Part shown: piece after piece, positions 7,963 through 16,383 of the stretch
How positions within the stretch are numbered: position 1 is the stretch's first letter
Layout of the letters: each line of letters starts with the position of its first letter
Source of the DNA: Flavobacteriales bacterium
Lineage (GTDB): Bacteria > Bacteroidota > Bacteroidia > Flavobacteriales_F > PHOS-HE28
Reading direction: 5' to 3'
DNA length: 64,000 nucleotides
Assembly: GCA_016715895.1 (NCBI GenBank)
Contig: JADJXH010000004.1
Coordinates: 744,001 to 808,000, forward strand
Notes under the pieces: model-generated
Told to the model about the DNA's origin: nothing
Databases searched by the model: none
Seen by the model: only the letters and a program-made list of their open reading frames with translations
Position numbers and translations under genes: made by a program

Positions 7963-8715
7963 ATGGGCCGCATCTTCGAAAAACGCAAGCACAAGATCTT
8001 CGCCCGCAACGCGAAGCTCAGCAAGCTCTTCACCCGCATCGGCAAGGAGATCAGCATGGCCGTGAAGGCCGGCGGACCGAGCCCCGAGGCCAACATGCGC
8101 CTGCGCATGGCCATCCAGAACGCGCGCGGGGCCAACATGCCCAAGGACAACATCGAGCGCGCCATCAAGAAGGCGGCCGGTGGCGGCGAGGCCGACTACG
8201 TGGAGGTCACCTACGAGGGCTACGCGCCCGGTGGCGTGGCCGTGTTCGTGGACGCCAGCACCAACAACGTGAACCGCACGGTGGGCAACGTGCGCAGCTA
8301 CTTCACCAAGTGCGACAGCAACCTGGGCACCAACGGCTCGCTGGCCCATGTGTTCGACCGCAAGGGGGAGTTCGTCATCGAGACCGCCGCGCTGAAGGGC
8401 CGCGATGCCGATGAGTTCGAGATGGAGCTGATCGATGCCGGCGCCGACGATGTGATGCGTGACGAGGAGGGCTTCGTGGTGCTCGTGCCCTTCCAGGGCT
8501 TCGGGGCCATGCAGCAGAAGCTGGACCAGCTGGGGGTGGAGAGCAAGAGCGCCGAACTGAAGCGGTATCCCCTGACCACCATCCCGGCCGACCTGACCAC
8601 GGCGCGCAACGTGATGCGGCTGATCGACATGCTGGAGGAGGACGACGACGTCAACGCCGTCTTCCACAACATGGAGCTCACCGAGGAGGTGGAGGCCGAG
8701 CTGGCCCAGGGCTGA
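7963..8715 (+). CDS. YebC/PmpR family protein (TACO1-like)
   Basis: A 250-residue protein of standard family length. The conserved N-terminus GRIFEKRKHKIFARNAKLSK, the segment GPSPEANMRLRMAIQNARGA with NMPKDNIERAIKKA, and GYAPGGVAVFVD are hallmarks of the YebC/TACO1 family. Members act as transcription regulators or, as shown for related proteins, as ribosome-associated translation factors that relieve stalling at difficult motifs; which applies here cannot be told. It is monocistronic and converges with the histidine-kinase gene, whose stop lies 5 bases beyond its own. Confidence 0.95.
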   Translation: MGRIFEKRKHKIFARNAKLSKLFTRIGKEISMAVKAGGPSPEANMRLRMAIQNARGANMPKDNIERAIKKAAGGGEADYVEVTYEGYAPGGVAVFVDASTNNVNRTVGNVRSYFTKCDSNLGTNGSLAHVFDRKGEFVIETAALKGRDADEFEMELIDAGADDVMRDEEGFVVLVPFQGFGAMQQKLDQLGVESKSAELKRYPLTTIPADLTTARNVMRLIDMLEEDDDVNAVFHNMELTEEVEAELAQG

Positions 8716-8720
8716 TCGAT

Positions 8721-10637
8721 CTAGCGCGGCCGGAAGCGGATGTGGTAGCGGGTGCCTTCGGCTCCGCTCTCCACGGTGAGCAGCCCGTTCATCTGTTCCA
8801 CCAGGCTCTCGATCAGGCTCACCCCCAGGGTGGTGCCGTCGCTGCTGATCTTGTGCGGGGGGATGCCCACCCCGTCGTCCGCGTAGATGAGGTCGAAGGC
8901 CTGCTCATCCACGCGCTTCACCGTGAGGGTGATGCGCCCGGAGGGCCGGTCCTTGAAGGCGTGCTTGAAGGAGTTGGTGATGAGCTCGTTGAGCACCAGT
9001 CCCAGGGGTACCATGGTGGTGAGGTCGAAGGTGATGCCGGGGTCCACCTCCGCGCTGTAGCGGATGGTGTCGCGCACGTTGTTCAACTGCACCAGTTCGG
9101 CGAAGAGCTCCTGGATGTACAGGGCCAGGTCCAGGTGCACCAGTTCATCGCCGCGGTAGAGCTTCTCGTGGATGAGGGCCATGGAGGCCACGCGGCTCTG
9201 GCTCTGGTCGAACACATGCTGGAGCCGCTCATCGTCCACCGTGGCCCGCTGCAGGCGCAGCAGGCTGGCCACCACCTGCAGGTTGTTCTTCACCCGGTGG
9301 TGGATCTCCTTGATGAGCACGTTGATGCGGGCGTTGGCCTGCTGGAGCTTGGTCTTCTCCTCCTCGAGGGCCTTCTTCTGCTCGGCGTCCAGGTCGCGGG
9401 CGGCGCGCAGGTTCTCCTTCATCCGGCTGAGGGCCATGCCCAGCACGTCCCCGGCGCCGCGCACGGGCACGGGGGTGTCGTAGTTGCCCTTGCCGATGGC
9501 CTCGGCGCTGGCGCTCAGGGCGCGCACGTTCTCGATCATGCGGTTGAAGCTGCGGGCCATGTTGCCGAACTCGTCATTGCTGGTCACCGGCACCTTCACG
9601 CGGATATCGCCCTCGGCGAGGGCGCCGGCGGCGTGCGTCACCTCGCTCACGGTGCGGCGCATGCCGCGCAGGATCACCCAGGCCATGAAGATCACCGCGG
9701 AAAGCACGCCCACAAGGGCCACCAGCACGAGGAGCAGCCGCTGTTCGGCATCACGCCGGTTGGCGTCGGTGGATTCCACGATGCGGTCGATGGACCGGTC
9801 GGCCAGCCCATTGAGCAGGGCGAGGGTGCGGTCGCTGCTGAGGCGCCACTCGGCGGGGTCCACGTTGAGCCCCTCCAGGGCCCGCTTCTCCTGCACGGTG
9901 CCCATGATGGTGCGCACGAAGTTCACCTCAGGCCCCTGGAACTCCTGCTGGTAGGCCGCCAGCACCTCGCCGGGCGCGTCGCGTTCGAACAGGTAGAGGT
10001 TGGTGGCGTACCGGGCCATGGCATCGCTGAGCTCGCCCAGCTCGGCCACCGGCAGCCAGCCCCTGGTGAAGCCCTGGTCCAGCGTGGTGCGCACGCCGGC
10101 CAGGGCATCGATGGCGTTGAGCAGGCTGAGGTGCGAGTACAGGCGGTCCTTGGTCTCGGGGTCCAGGGCCAGCTTGGCCACCCGGCTCAGGTCGTTGAGC
10201 AGCGTGGCGCGCATGGCGCGGTAGGCCATGTCCACATCGCTGCTGCCGATGCGGCGCTCCTGGGCCCGCTGGCGCAGCAGGCCGAGGCCGGCGAGCACCG
10301 AGGCCCCCTCGATGTCCTGGCCCAGCACCAGCTCGGGGTCGTTGAGGGCATCGGCCGCGGCATTGGTGCGCACGTACTGCAGGGAGAGCCGGGCCTGGTT
10401 GTCCTGCACGCCGGAGAGGTAGGCCAGCGTGGCGGCGTTCTCCTCCTGGAGCTCATGCAGCAGTCCGCTCAGGCGGCCGATGTTCCGGGTCTGCAGGTTG
10501 ATGTAGCGCAGCACATCGCGCCGCTTGAGGCTGCCGTCCACCTGCTTGCCGATCAGCAGCACCAACCCCACCATGGGGATGGCCAGGGTGATGAGCAGCT
10601 TGGTGCGCACCGGCAGGTCCGCGAAGCGCAGCGCCAT
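8721..10637 (-). CDS. membrane sensor histidine kinase with NIT-like sensor, HAMP and HisKA_2 domains
   Basis: A 638-residue kinase. A transmembrane helix at about 13-30 is followed by an all-helical extracytoplasmic domain (about 40-290) of the nitrate/nitrite-sensing NIT type, with QTRNIGRLSGLLHELQEENA near its start. A second membrane helix (301-323) and HAMP (about 324-375) follow. Then come a coiled linker, the phosphoacceptor motif EIHHRVKNNLQVVASLLRLQ (His446/447, HisKA_2) and a HATPase domain with NELITNSFKHAF and DDGVGIP. No response regulator is adjacent. The start at MALRFADLPV is chosen because longer frames overlap the divergent carboxylase gene. NIT is a family resemblance; the ligand is not certain. 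Confidence 0.85.
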   Translation of the reverse strand: MALRFADLPVRTKLLITLAIPMVGLVLLIGKQVDGSLKRRDVLRYINLQTRNIGRLSGLLHELQEENAATLAYLSGVQDNQARLSLQYVRTNAAADALNDPELVLGQDIEGASVLAGLGLLRQRAQERRIGSSDVDMAYRAMRATLLNDLSRVAKLALDPETKDRLYSHLSLLNAIDALAGVRTTLDQGFTRGWLPVAELGELSDAMARYATNLYLFERDAPGEVLAAYQQEFQGPEVNFVRTIMGTVQEKRALEGLNVDPAEWRLSSDRTLALLNGLADRSIDRIVESTDANRRDAEQRLLLVLVALVGVLSAVIFMAWVILRGMRRTVSEVTHAAGALAEGDIRVKVPVTSNDEFGNMARSFNRMIENVRALSASAEAIGKGNYDTPVPVRGAGDVLGMALSRMKENLRAARDLDAEQKKALEEEKTKLQQANARINVLIKEIHHRVKNNLQVVASLLRLQRATVDDERLQHVFDQSQSRVASMALIHEKLYRGDELVHLDLALYIQELFAELVQLNNVRDTIRYSAEVDPGITFDLTTMVPLGLVLNELITNSFKHAFKDRPSGRITLTVKRVDEQAFDLIYADDGVGIPPHKISSDGTTLGVSLIESLVEQMNGLLTVESGAEGTRYHIRFRPR

Positions 10638-10684
10638 GCCCGCAAAGTACGCGAAGGGCCGGGCCGGGCCACGGCACCGCCCGT

Positions 10685-10692
10685 TAACTTGG
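10685..10692 (+). promoter_or_regulatory. -7 element upstream of the carboxyltransferase gene
   Basis: TAACTTGG lies 24 bases before the ATG and 48 bases from the divergent kinase start. It matches TA-N2-TT-N-G. Confidence 0.35.
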
Positions 10693-10716
10693 CCGCCCTT
10701 CGCAGCCCCGCCCCCG

Positions 10717-12258
10717 ATGAACGACGCCTTCAAGACCCTCGCCGACCGCACCGAACAGGCCCTGCAAGGGGGTGGTGCCGACCGCATCGCCGCCCAGCAC
10801 AAGAAGGGCAAGCTCACCGCCCGCGAGCGGGTGGACATGTTGCTGGACGAGGGCAGCTTCCAGGAGATCGGCCAACTGGTGACCCACCGCAGCACCAACT
10901 TCGGGCTGGACCGTCAGGTGTTCCTGGGCGATGGGGTGGTCACCGGTTACGGCACCATCGATGGCCGCCTGGTGTACGTGTTCAGCCAGGACTTCACCGT
11001 CCTGGGCGGCTCGCTGGCCGAGGCGCACGCCGAGAAGATCTGCCGCATCATGGACCTGGCCATGCAGAACGGGGCACCGGTCATCGGCCTCAACGACAGC
11101 GGGGGTGCGCGCATCCAGGAGGGGGTGGTGAGCCTCGGCGGCTACGCGGACATCTTCTACCGCAACGTGCGCAGCAGCGGGGTGGTGCCGCAGATCAGCG
11201 CCATCATGGGCCCCTGCGCCGGCGGTGCGGTGTACAGCCCGGCGCTCACCGACTTCGTGATGATGGTGGAGGGCACCAGCTACATGTTCGTCACCGGGCC
11301 CAACGTGGTGAAGACCGTGACGCATGAGACGGTGACCGCCGAGGAGCTGGGCGGCGCCGCCACGCACGCCAGCAAGAGCGGGGTGGCGCACTTCACCGCG
11401 TCCAACGAGCTGGAGGCGCTGCAGGCCCTGCGCCGCCTGGTGTCCTTCATCCCCGGCAATTGCGAGGAGGAACCGCCCGCGCTCCCCTACACCGCCGGCG
11501 ACGAACGTCGGCCCGAGCTCGACACCATCATCCCCGCCAACCCCAACCAGCCGTACGACATCCGGCAGGTGATGAACGCGGTGATCGATCCCGACAGCAG
11601 CATGGAGGTGCACGCCGACTTCGCCCGCAACATGGTGATCGGCTTCGCCCGTGTGGAGGGCCGCACCGTGGGCTGTGTGGCCAACCAGCCGGCCGTGCTC
11701 GCCGGGGTGCTGGACATCGACGCCAGCATCAAGGCCGCGCGCTTCGTGCGCTTCTGCGACGCCTTCAACATCCCGCTGCTGGTCTTCGTGGACGTGCCCG
11801 GCTTCCTGCCCGGCACCGACCAGGAATGGCGTGGCATCATCGACCACGGCGCCAAGCTGCTGTACGCCTTCAGCGAGGCCACCGTGCCCCGCATCACCGT
11901 CATCACGCGCAAGGCCTACGGCGGCGCCTACGACGTGATGAACAGCAAGCACATCGGCTGCGACATGAACTACGCCTGGCCCAGTGCGGAGATCGCGGTG
12001 ATGGGGGCCAAGGGCGCCGCCGAGATCATCTTCAAGAACGAGATCGCGAAGGCGGCCGATCCGCAGGCCAGGTGGCAGGAGAAGGAGGCCGAGTACAAGG
12101 AGCAGTTCGCCAATCCGTACGAGGCGGCCGCACGCGGCTACGTGGACGAGGTGATCCGCCCCAGCGAGACACGCATCAAGGTGATGCACGCCCTGCGGAT
12201 GCTGCGCAACAAGGTGGACAAGCTGCCGCGCAAAAAGCACGGGAACATCCCGCTCTAG
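10717..12258 (+). CDS. acyl-CoA carboxylase carboxyltransferase (propionyl-CoA carboxylase beta type)
   Basis: A 513-residue member of the biotin-dependent carboxyltransferase family, of usual length. The N-domain carries the acyl-CoA oxyanion site (INDSGGARIQEGVVSLGGYA as LNDSGGARIQEGVVSLGGYA) and GPCAGGAVYSPALTDF. The C-domain carries FVDVPGFLPGTDQE and RKAYGGAYDVMNSKHIG. The closing RNKVDKLPRKKHGNIPL is typical of propionyl-CoA carboxylase beta chains. It should transfer CO2 from carboxybiotin to propionyl-CoA, giving methylmalonyl-CoA, together with a biotin carboxylase subunit not present in this window. The start is the ATG giving MNDAFKTLADRT. The stop is 7 bases before a duplicated fragment of the TSUP permease gene. 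Confidence 0.93.
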   Translation: MNDAFKTLADRTEQALQGGGADRIAAQHKKGKLTARERVDMLLDEGSFQEIGQLVTHRSTNFGLDRQVFLGDGVVTGYGTIDGRLVYVFSQDFTVLGGSLAEAHAEKICRIMDLAMQNGAPVIGLNDSGGARIQEGVVSLGGYADIFYRNVRSSGVVPQISAIMGPCAGGAVYSPALTDFVMMVEGTSYMFVTGPNVVKTVTHETVTAEELGGAATHASKSGVAHFTASNELEALQALRRLVSFIPGNCEEEPPALPYTAGDERRPELDTIIPANPNQPYDIRQVMNAVIDPDSSMEVHADFARNMVIGFARVEGRTVGCVANQPAVLAGVLDIDASIKAARFVRFCDAFNIPLLVFVDVPGFLPGTDQEWRGIIDHGAKLLYAFSEATVPRITVITRKAYGGAYDVMNSKHIGCDMNYAWPSAEIAVMGAKGAAEIIFKNEIAKAADPQARWQEKEAEYKEQFANPYEAAARGYVDEVIRPSETRIKVMHALRMLRNKVDKLPRKKHGNIPL

Positions 12259-12265
12259 CCCGCCT

Positions 12266-12384
12266 TCAGATCACCCCCGCCAGCAAGCCCGCCGCGATGG
12301 CCAGCAGCAGCACCGCCACGGCGAGCTGCACCCCGCGGTAGGTGAGGGAGGGCAGCAGCTTGCGCCCCCACCACGCGCCGGCGA
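12266..12384. repeat. displaced copy of the TSUP gene 3' end
   Basis: These 119 bases repeat 13461-13579 with one visible mismatch (12300 G versus 13495 C). On the minus strand they hold the last 39 codons and stop of the TSUP permease gene. Similarity stops abruptly at both sides: the carboxylase end on the left and a G run at 12385 on the right. With the intact gene on the other side, the two copies bracket about 1.08 kb that carries one barrel gene. Confidence 0.95.
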
Positions 12385-12481
12385 GGGGGGGGCGGCGATC
12401 GAACGGACATCGGCTGTTAAGATCGGCGGATCTCCATAGATCCCCTTGGTCAAATTCGGTGAGCCTTGCCTATTCCGTTGC

Positions 12482-12513
12482 TTTGGTACATTGTTGCGGA
12501 TCGTCTATTCTTG
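12482..12513 (+). promoter_or_regulatory. Bacteroidota-type promoter of the inserted barrel gene
   Basis: TTTG (12482-12485), a 20-base spacer and TATTCTTG (12506-12513) match the -33/-7 consensus TTTG and TA-N2-TTTG with one mismatch. The ATG follows 21 bases later. This is the most canonical two-box promoter in the window, in keeping with the lower G+C of this insert. Confidence 0.7.
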
Positions 12514-12534
12514 ACCTGCAATAAAGGCTTGATC

Positions 12535-13374
12535 ATGAGAACATGGCCACTTATCCTGTTGATGGCACTCACCACTGTGTGCCATGCGCAGGATATCGCG
12601 GAGTCGAATGGCAAGGGGCTCAAGGGTTTCTTCGCACGGAACAAGGGTTTCCGACTAGGCCTCAGCCTCGGTCCACGATTCCTCCCAGGAGGTGGCGGCG
12701 ATGTGGAGGTGCGGTACATCGACCAGTCACCAAGCCGGGATAGCTTGCGGCAAGTGATCAAAGTACCTACGGTCAAGACCGTGATGGCCTACCAGTTCTA
12801 TGCGGAAGGCAAACTGAACCGGTTCTTCCTTCAATTGGGCGTCGAGGGCTTCTTCGGCAAGTTCAACACCCACGCACCGTTCGTGGGCATCGGCATCACG
12901 CCGTTCCGTTGGAAGAGCTGGGACGTCCGCGCCAGCGCGCGATTGACCTATGGCGGTGGCCGGCTTAAGCTCGGTGACGTCGAGAACAACTCGGTCTATT
13001 TCTTGATCGGCGACCAGCAGATCTACGACGACTATTTGCGGATGAACTACCGGGACCGGTATGTGGGTATCGTTCCTGCGATCGGCATCGACAAGTCGTT
13101 CGGCCGACATTGGGCGGTACACGCCAGTGCGAACCTGTTCATCACCGTCAGGCATGATACGCGAGTGGAGTTCTATGGCCATGACGGTGATGGTCGGAAT
13201 ACGGCTGCCAAGAAGAAGAACCCCTTCAGCTTAAGCGGTACCAGAGATAGCACCAGCGAAGTTGAGCTGGATGATGTCGACCTGGACTTCATCTTGGACG
13301 GTGAAGTGATCGATAAACTGCCTCAGTACTACACTGGGTTATCCCTCCTTGCCGGGGTGTGCTATATGTTCTGA
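12535..13374 (+). CDS. outer-membrane beta-barrel protein in a bracketed insert
   Basis: A 279-residue exported protein of unknown function. The signal peptide ends at about residue 18 (VCHA/QDI). A basic segment, then strand-like stretches (FRLGLSLGPRFL, VMAYQFYAEGKLNRFFLQLG, APFVGIGITPF, WDVRASARLTYGGGRL, GIVPAIGIDKSFG, WAVHASANLFITV) and a final YYTGLSLLAGVCYMF suggest an outer-membrane barrel ending in Phe. Codon use is visibly less G+C-rich than in its neighbours. It sits between two copies of the TSUP gene 3' end, which suggests late arrival. The ATG giving MRTWPLILLM is chosen because it begins the signal peptide and has a good promoter 21 bases upstream. Confidence 0.75.
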   Translation: MRTWPLILLMALTTVCHAQDIAESNGKGLKGFFARNKGFRLGLSLGPRFLPGGGGDVEVRYIDQSPSRDSLRQVIKVPTVKTVMAYQFYAEGKLNRFFLQLGVEGFFGKFNTHAPFVGIGITPFRWKSWDVRASARLTYGGGRLKLGDVENNSVYFLIGDQQIYDDYLRMNYRDRYVGIVPAIGIDKSFGRHWAVHASANLFITVRHDTRVEFYGHDGDGRNTAAKKKNPFSLSGTRDSTSEVELDDVDLDFILDGEVIDKLPQYYTGLSLLAGVCYMF

Positions 13375-13435
13375 CGAACGGCGTGCCCTGGGCCTCTCAG
13401 TGCGGGAGGCACCCGCCACCTGGTGCTCGTCGCCA

Positions 13436-13457
13436 CGGCCGGCTTTTGGGCCGGCCG
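13436..13457. other. GC-rich hairpin between barrel gene and TSUP gene
   Basis: CGGCCGGC pairs with GCCGGCCG around a TTTTGG loop. The T run lies in the loop and no T tract follows on either strand, so it is not a canonical terminator, although it sits between two converging stops (13374 and 13461). Confidence 0.4.
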
Positions 13458-13460
13458 CCC

Positions 13461-13579
13461 TCAGATCACCCCCGCCAGCAAGCCCGCCGCGATGCCCAGC
13501 AGCAGCACCGCCACGGCGAGCTGCACCCCGCGGTAGGTGAGGGAGGGCAGCAGCTTGCGCCCCCACCACGCGCCGGCGA
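13461..13579. repeat. native 3' end of the TSUP gene, partner of 12266-12384
   Basis: This is the in-place copy of the duplicated 119-bp segment, continuous with the rest of the TSUP reading frame. The other copy lies 1195 bp to the left in the same orientation. Confidence 0.95.
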
Positions 13580-14225
13580 AGGCGGCCAGCACGCACACCG
13601 CAAGCAGGCCCGCATGCATGCCCAGCGCCGCGATGTCCAGCGCCGTGAGGTACACCGGGATGCGCGCCAGGTCCACCAGCAGCCCGATGGCCGTGCCGGT
13701 GGCCACGTAGCCTTCCTTGCTGAGGCCGCCATGCACCAGGAACATGCTGCGCAGGGCGCCCTGGTGGCCGCTGAGCCCGCCGAAGAGGCCACTGACCAGC
13801 CCGCCCACGGTGCGCCAGCGCGCATCGAAGCGCAGGCTCTTGAGCGCAGGCGATAGCTCCAGCAGGGCGAAGAGCGCCATCAGCAGGGCGATGGTGACCT
13901 GCAGGGGCCCCACCGCGTGGCGGGTGCCATGGTACAGCGGTTCCAAGCCGCCAAGCCTACCCAGCATCCAGGCCCCCAGGAAGGCGCCGGCGATGGCCGG
14001 CAGACCGAAGGCCAGCAGGGTGGGCCGGTGCACATGGGTGCGCAACAGCGCGAACTTGAAGGCGTTGTTCAGCAGATGGACCACCGCGGTGAGGGCCACG
14101 GCCTGTGGCAGGGGCAGGAAGAGCGCGAAGGCCGGCAGCAGCATCGTGCCCAGGCCGAAGCCGCTCACGAAGGTGAGGAGCGAGGCCGCCAGGGCCACCA
14201 GGGGCAGCAGAAGCGTTGCGGACAC
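13461..14225 (-). CDS. TSUP-family (TauE/SafE-type) membrane permease
   Basis: A 254-residue membrane protein of usual family length with seven to eight hydrophobic helices in two halves. The N-half has the glycine motif FVSGFGLGTMLLPAFAL and the second half the matching GLVSGLFGGLSGHQGALRS, the internal repeat that marks TSUP permeases. Family members are linked to export or uptake of small sulfur compounds or organic anions; the substrate is not predictable here. The start lies 4 bases after a TAAGTTCG -7 element. Its last 39 codons are duplicated 1.2 kb downstream beyond a barrel gene. Confidence 0.88.
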   Translation of the reverse strand: MSATLLLPLVALAASLLTFVSGFGLGTMLLPAFALFLPLPQAVALTAVVHLLNNAFKFALLRTHVHRPTLLAFGLPAIAGAFLGAWMLGRLGGLEPLYHGTRHAVGPLQVTIALLMALFALLELSPALKSLRFDARWRTVGGLVSGLFGGLSGHQGALRSMFLVHGGLSKEGYVATGTAIGLLVDLARIPVYLTALDIAALGMHAGLLAVCVLAAFAGAWWGRKLLPSLTYRGVQLAVAVLLLGIAAGLLAGVI

Positions 14226-14229
14226 CGGT

Positions 14230-14237
14230 CGAACTTA
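14230..14237 (-). promoter_or_regulatory. -7 element of the TSUP gene
   Basis: TAAGTTCG on the minus strand, only 4 bases before the ATG. Transcription starting about 7 bases on would give a leaderless or almost leaderless mRNA. Confidence 0.45.
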
Positions 14238-14333
14238 CGGAGGACGGCGGGATGCGTTCGGGCGATCCGCTCCTTGGCATCGCATGGTCCACGGGCCGGT
14301 ACGTGTACCCATCCCTCCCCGGCATCCGTGGGA

Positions 14334-14341
14334 TACCTTCG
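14334..14341 (+). promoter_or_regulatory. -7 element of xseA
   Basis: TACCTTCG, 8 bases before the ATG of xseA. It fits the TA-N2-TT-Y-G pattern seen repeatedly in this window. Confidence 0.5.
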
Positions 14342-14349
14342 AAGGCGCC

Positions 14350-15678
14350 ATGCTCCCCTCCGCCACCACCGAGCCCCGCACCGTGTACGCGCTGGGGCAG
14401 CTGGCCCGTGCCGTGCAGCGGCAGATCGAGGCGGCGGCCGGAGGGCGCAGCTTCTGGGTGCGGGCCGAGGTGGCCGGCCTGAAGGTGAACCGGCACGCCT
14501 ACCTGGAACTGGCCGAACACCGCGCCGGTGTCCGCGTGGCCGTGATGCGGGCCGTGATCTGGCAGGACGCGCTGGCACGCATCCGCGAAGGGCTGGGGGC
14601 CGAGGCCGACGCGATCCTGAAGGAAGGGGTGGAGATCCTCTTCGAGGCCCGCGCCACCTACCACCTGGTCTTCGGCCTCAGCCTGGTGATCGAGGCGGTG
14701 GACCCGGCCTTCAACCTGGGCGCGCTGGAGCGCCGCAAGCAGGAAACGCTGGCCACCCTCCGGAAGGAGGGCCTGCTGGACCTGAACCGCACCGTGCCGG
14801 TGCCGCGCGTGATGCAGCGCATCGCCCTGGTGACCTCGGTGGGCTCTGCGGCCCATGCCGACTTCACCCGCCACCTGACCGGGAACGAGCATGGCTTCCG
14901 TTTCCACGTGCAGGTGTTCGCCTCGGCCGTGCAGGGCGACAACGCGGCCTACGAGCTGGGCCGTGCCGTGGCGCGCATCGACCCCGCGCGCTTCGATGCG
15001 GTGGTGCTGGTGCGCGGCGGCGGCAGCAAGCTGGACCTGGAGGCCTACAACGACCTGGTCCTGGCGCGGGCCGTGGCGCGCCTGCCCGTGCCGGTGCTCA
15101 CCGGCATCGGGCACGACGTGGACACCACCGTGCTGGACCACCTGGCCGGGCGCGCCTTCAAGACCCCCACCGATGTGGCCGACCATCTGGTGGACCACGC
15201 GCATGCGTTCGAGCGGGTCCTGCTGGAGCGGATGACCAGCCTGCGGCATCATGTGCAGAGCTCCTTCGCGGAACATCGAACGCTGCTGTTCGCCCGACAG
15301 GGCCAGCTGGCCCATGCGGCCGGCGCACGGGTCATGCGCGAGCGGCGCCGGGTGGACAGTGCCACCCAGGACCTGCGCATCGCCCCCCTGCGCCGCCTGC
15401 GGCAGGTGGAACGCCCGCGCCTGGAGGAGGCCCAGGCCACCGTCGTCCGCTCGGCCCAGCAGGGTCTGCACCTGCTGGCCACGCACCTGCGCGGCATGGA
15501 GGACGCCATCGGCCTGCTGCGTCCGGAGAAGCTCCTGGAACGCGGCTTCAGCATCACCCGCCTGCACGGCGCCGCGGTGAACGATGCCAGCGCCCTGCGG
15601 CCCGGCGACGAGGTGGTGACGACCTTTGCGCACGGACACACCCGGAGCACCATCACCTCCGTGGAACACGATGGCTGA
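14350..15678 (+). CDS. xseA: exodeoxyribonuclease VII large subunit
   Basis: A 442-residue subunit of usual length. The N-terminal OB-fold for DNA binding spans about residues 10-105 (FWVRAEVAGLKVNRHAYLEL). The catalytic region follows, with RIALVTSVGSAAHADF, VVLVRGGGSKLDLEAYND and PVLTGIGHDVDTTVLDHLAG, the conserved motifs of XseA. A long helical region and a small C-terminal strand domain (ERGFSITRLHGAAV) complete it. With XseB it degrades single-stranded DNA from both ends in repair. The gene overlaps xseB by 8 bases. The start at MLPSATTEP is chosen because it follows a -7 element and begins just before the OB-fold. Confidence 0.96.
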   Translation: MLPSATTEPRTVYALGQLARAVQRQIEAAAGGRSFWVRAEVAGLKVNRHAYLELAEHRAGVRVAVMRAVIWQDALARIREGLGAEADAILKEGVEILFEARATYHLVFGLSLVIEAVDPAFNLGALERRKQETLATLRKEGLLDLNRTVPVPRVMQRIALVTSVGSAAHADFTRHLTGNEHGFRFHVQVFASAVQGDNAAYELGRAVARIDPARFDAVVLVRGGGSKLDLEAYNDLVLARAVARLPVPVLTGIGHDVDTTVLDHLAGRAFKTPTDVADHLVDHAHAFERVLLERMTSLRHHVQSSFAEHRTLLFARQGQLAHAAGARVMRERRRVDSATQDLRIAPLRRLRQVERPRLEEAQATVVRSAQQGLHLLATHLRGMEDAIGLLRPEKLLERGFSITRLHGAAVNDASALRPGDEVVTTFAHGHTRSTITSVEHDG

Positions 15679-15874
15679 CAAGCGGCTCACCTACGACACG
15701 GCGTACGCCGAATTGGAGCGCATCATGCAGGACCTGCAGGAGGACCGCATCGGGGTGGACGAGCTCACCGCCAAGGTGAAGCGCGCCGTGGAGCTGGTGG
15801 CCTTCTGCAACACGCTGCTGCGGGCCACCGAGGAGGAGGTGGAGCGCATCGTGAAGAAGCTCGGCGACGGCTGA
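15671..15874 (+). CDS. xseB: exodeoxyribonuclease VII small subunit
   Basis: A 67-residue helical protein of typical XseB length, with the conserved layout YDTAYAELERIMQDLQ, then GVDELTAKVKRAVELVAFCN and a final helix carrying EEEVERIVKKL. Several copies bind the large subunit to form the active nuclease. It overlaps the end of xseA by 8 bases, so translation is probably coupled. Confidence 0.93.
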   Translation: MADKRLTYDTAYAELERIMQDLQEDRIGVDELTAKVKRAVELVAFCNTLLRATEEEVERIVKKLGDG

Positions 15875-15883
15875 GGGGCCTTC

Positions 15884-15891
15884 TACCTTCG
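15884..15891 (+). promoter_or_regulatory. -7 element upstream of a STAS-like small gene
   Basis: TACCTTCG lies only 4 bases before the ATG. Transcription from it would give a leaderless message. Confidence 0.5.
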
Positions 15892-15895
15892 CCGC

Positions 15896-16291
15896 ATGTC
15901 CGTCGCGTTCACTCCCCGGGAAGAGGACACCGAACTGGCCACGGTCCGATGCACGGCCGCCGACCGGGTGGAGGTGCATTTCAAGCCCGGACACACGTTC
16001 ACGGTGGCCGGCATCCAGGAGATGATGCAGGCGCGCCAACGGCTCGGAGAGGCCAGCGGCCCGCACAAGGCGCTCATCTTGCTGCCCGATCATGTGGATT
16101 TCGACATGGACATGATCAGCACCGACCACTTCCGGCAGGTGCCGCAGCCACATACGTTGGCGGTGGCCTGGGTGGCGCGGAACGAGCGCAACGCCACGTT
16201 CACCCGGATGTACCTGGCCTACTTCCCGCCACCCTTTCCATCGGAGGTGTTCCTGACGGAGGACGAGGGACGGGCCTGGCTGGGCTGGTGA
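15896..16291 (+). CDS. hypothetical cytoplasmic protein, STAS/SpoIIAA-like
   Basis: A 131-residue soluble protein with no signal peptide. The pattern of a charged N-terminal strand pair, an 'FTVAGIQEMMQARQRLGE' helix, then KALILLPDHVDF and LAVAWVARNERNATFTRMYL recalls small STAS/SpoIIAA-like proteins common in Bacteroidota, which have no known function. It is preceded by a -7 element very close to the ATG and stands alone between xseB and another small gene. The fold assignment is an inference from pattern only. Confidence 0.7.
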   Translation: MSVAFTPREEDTELATVRCTAADRVEVHFKPGHTFTVAGIQEMMQARQRLGEASGPHKALILLPDHVDFDMDMISTDHFRQVPQPHTLAVAWVARNERNATFTRMYLAYFPPPFPSEVFLTEDEGRAWLGW

Positions 16292-16383
16292 TCGAAGGCG
16301 TGCCGCCCACAGCGCCCTGTTGATCTTCCCCGGGTCCGTGCCCGCGCTGCAGCCAAGGCTCGCTGGACCTTCGCCGCGCTTCC

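Noticed and set aside
12342..12524. Small plus-strand frame in the gap between carboxylase and barrel genes
   Set aside because: It crosses the duplicated TSUP fragment and the barrel promoter and has no coding character.
13436..13457. Possible terminator between the barrel and TSUP genes
   Set aside because: The stem is good, but the T run is in the loop and no T tract follows on either strand, so it is recorded only as a hairpin.
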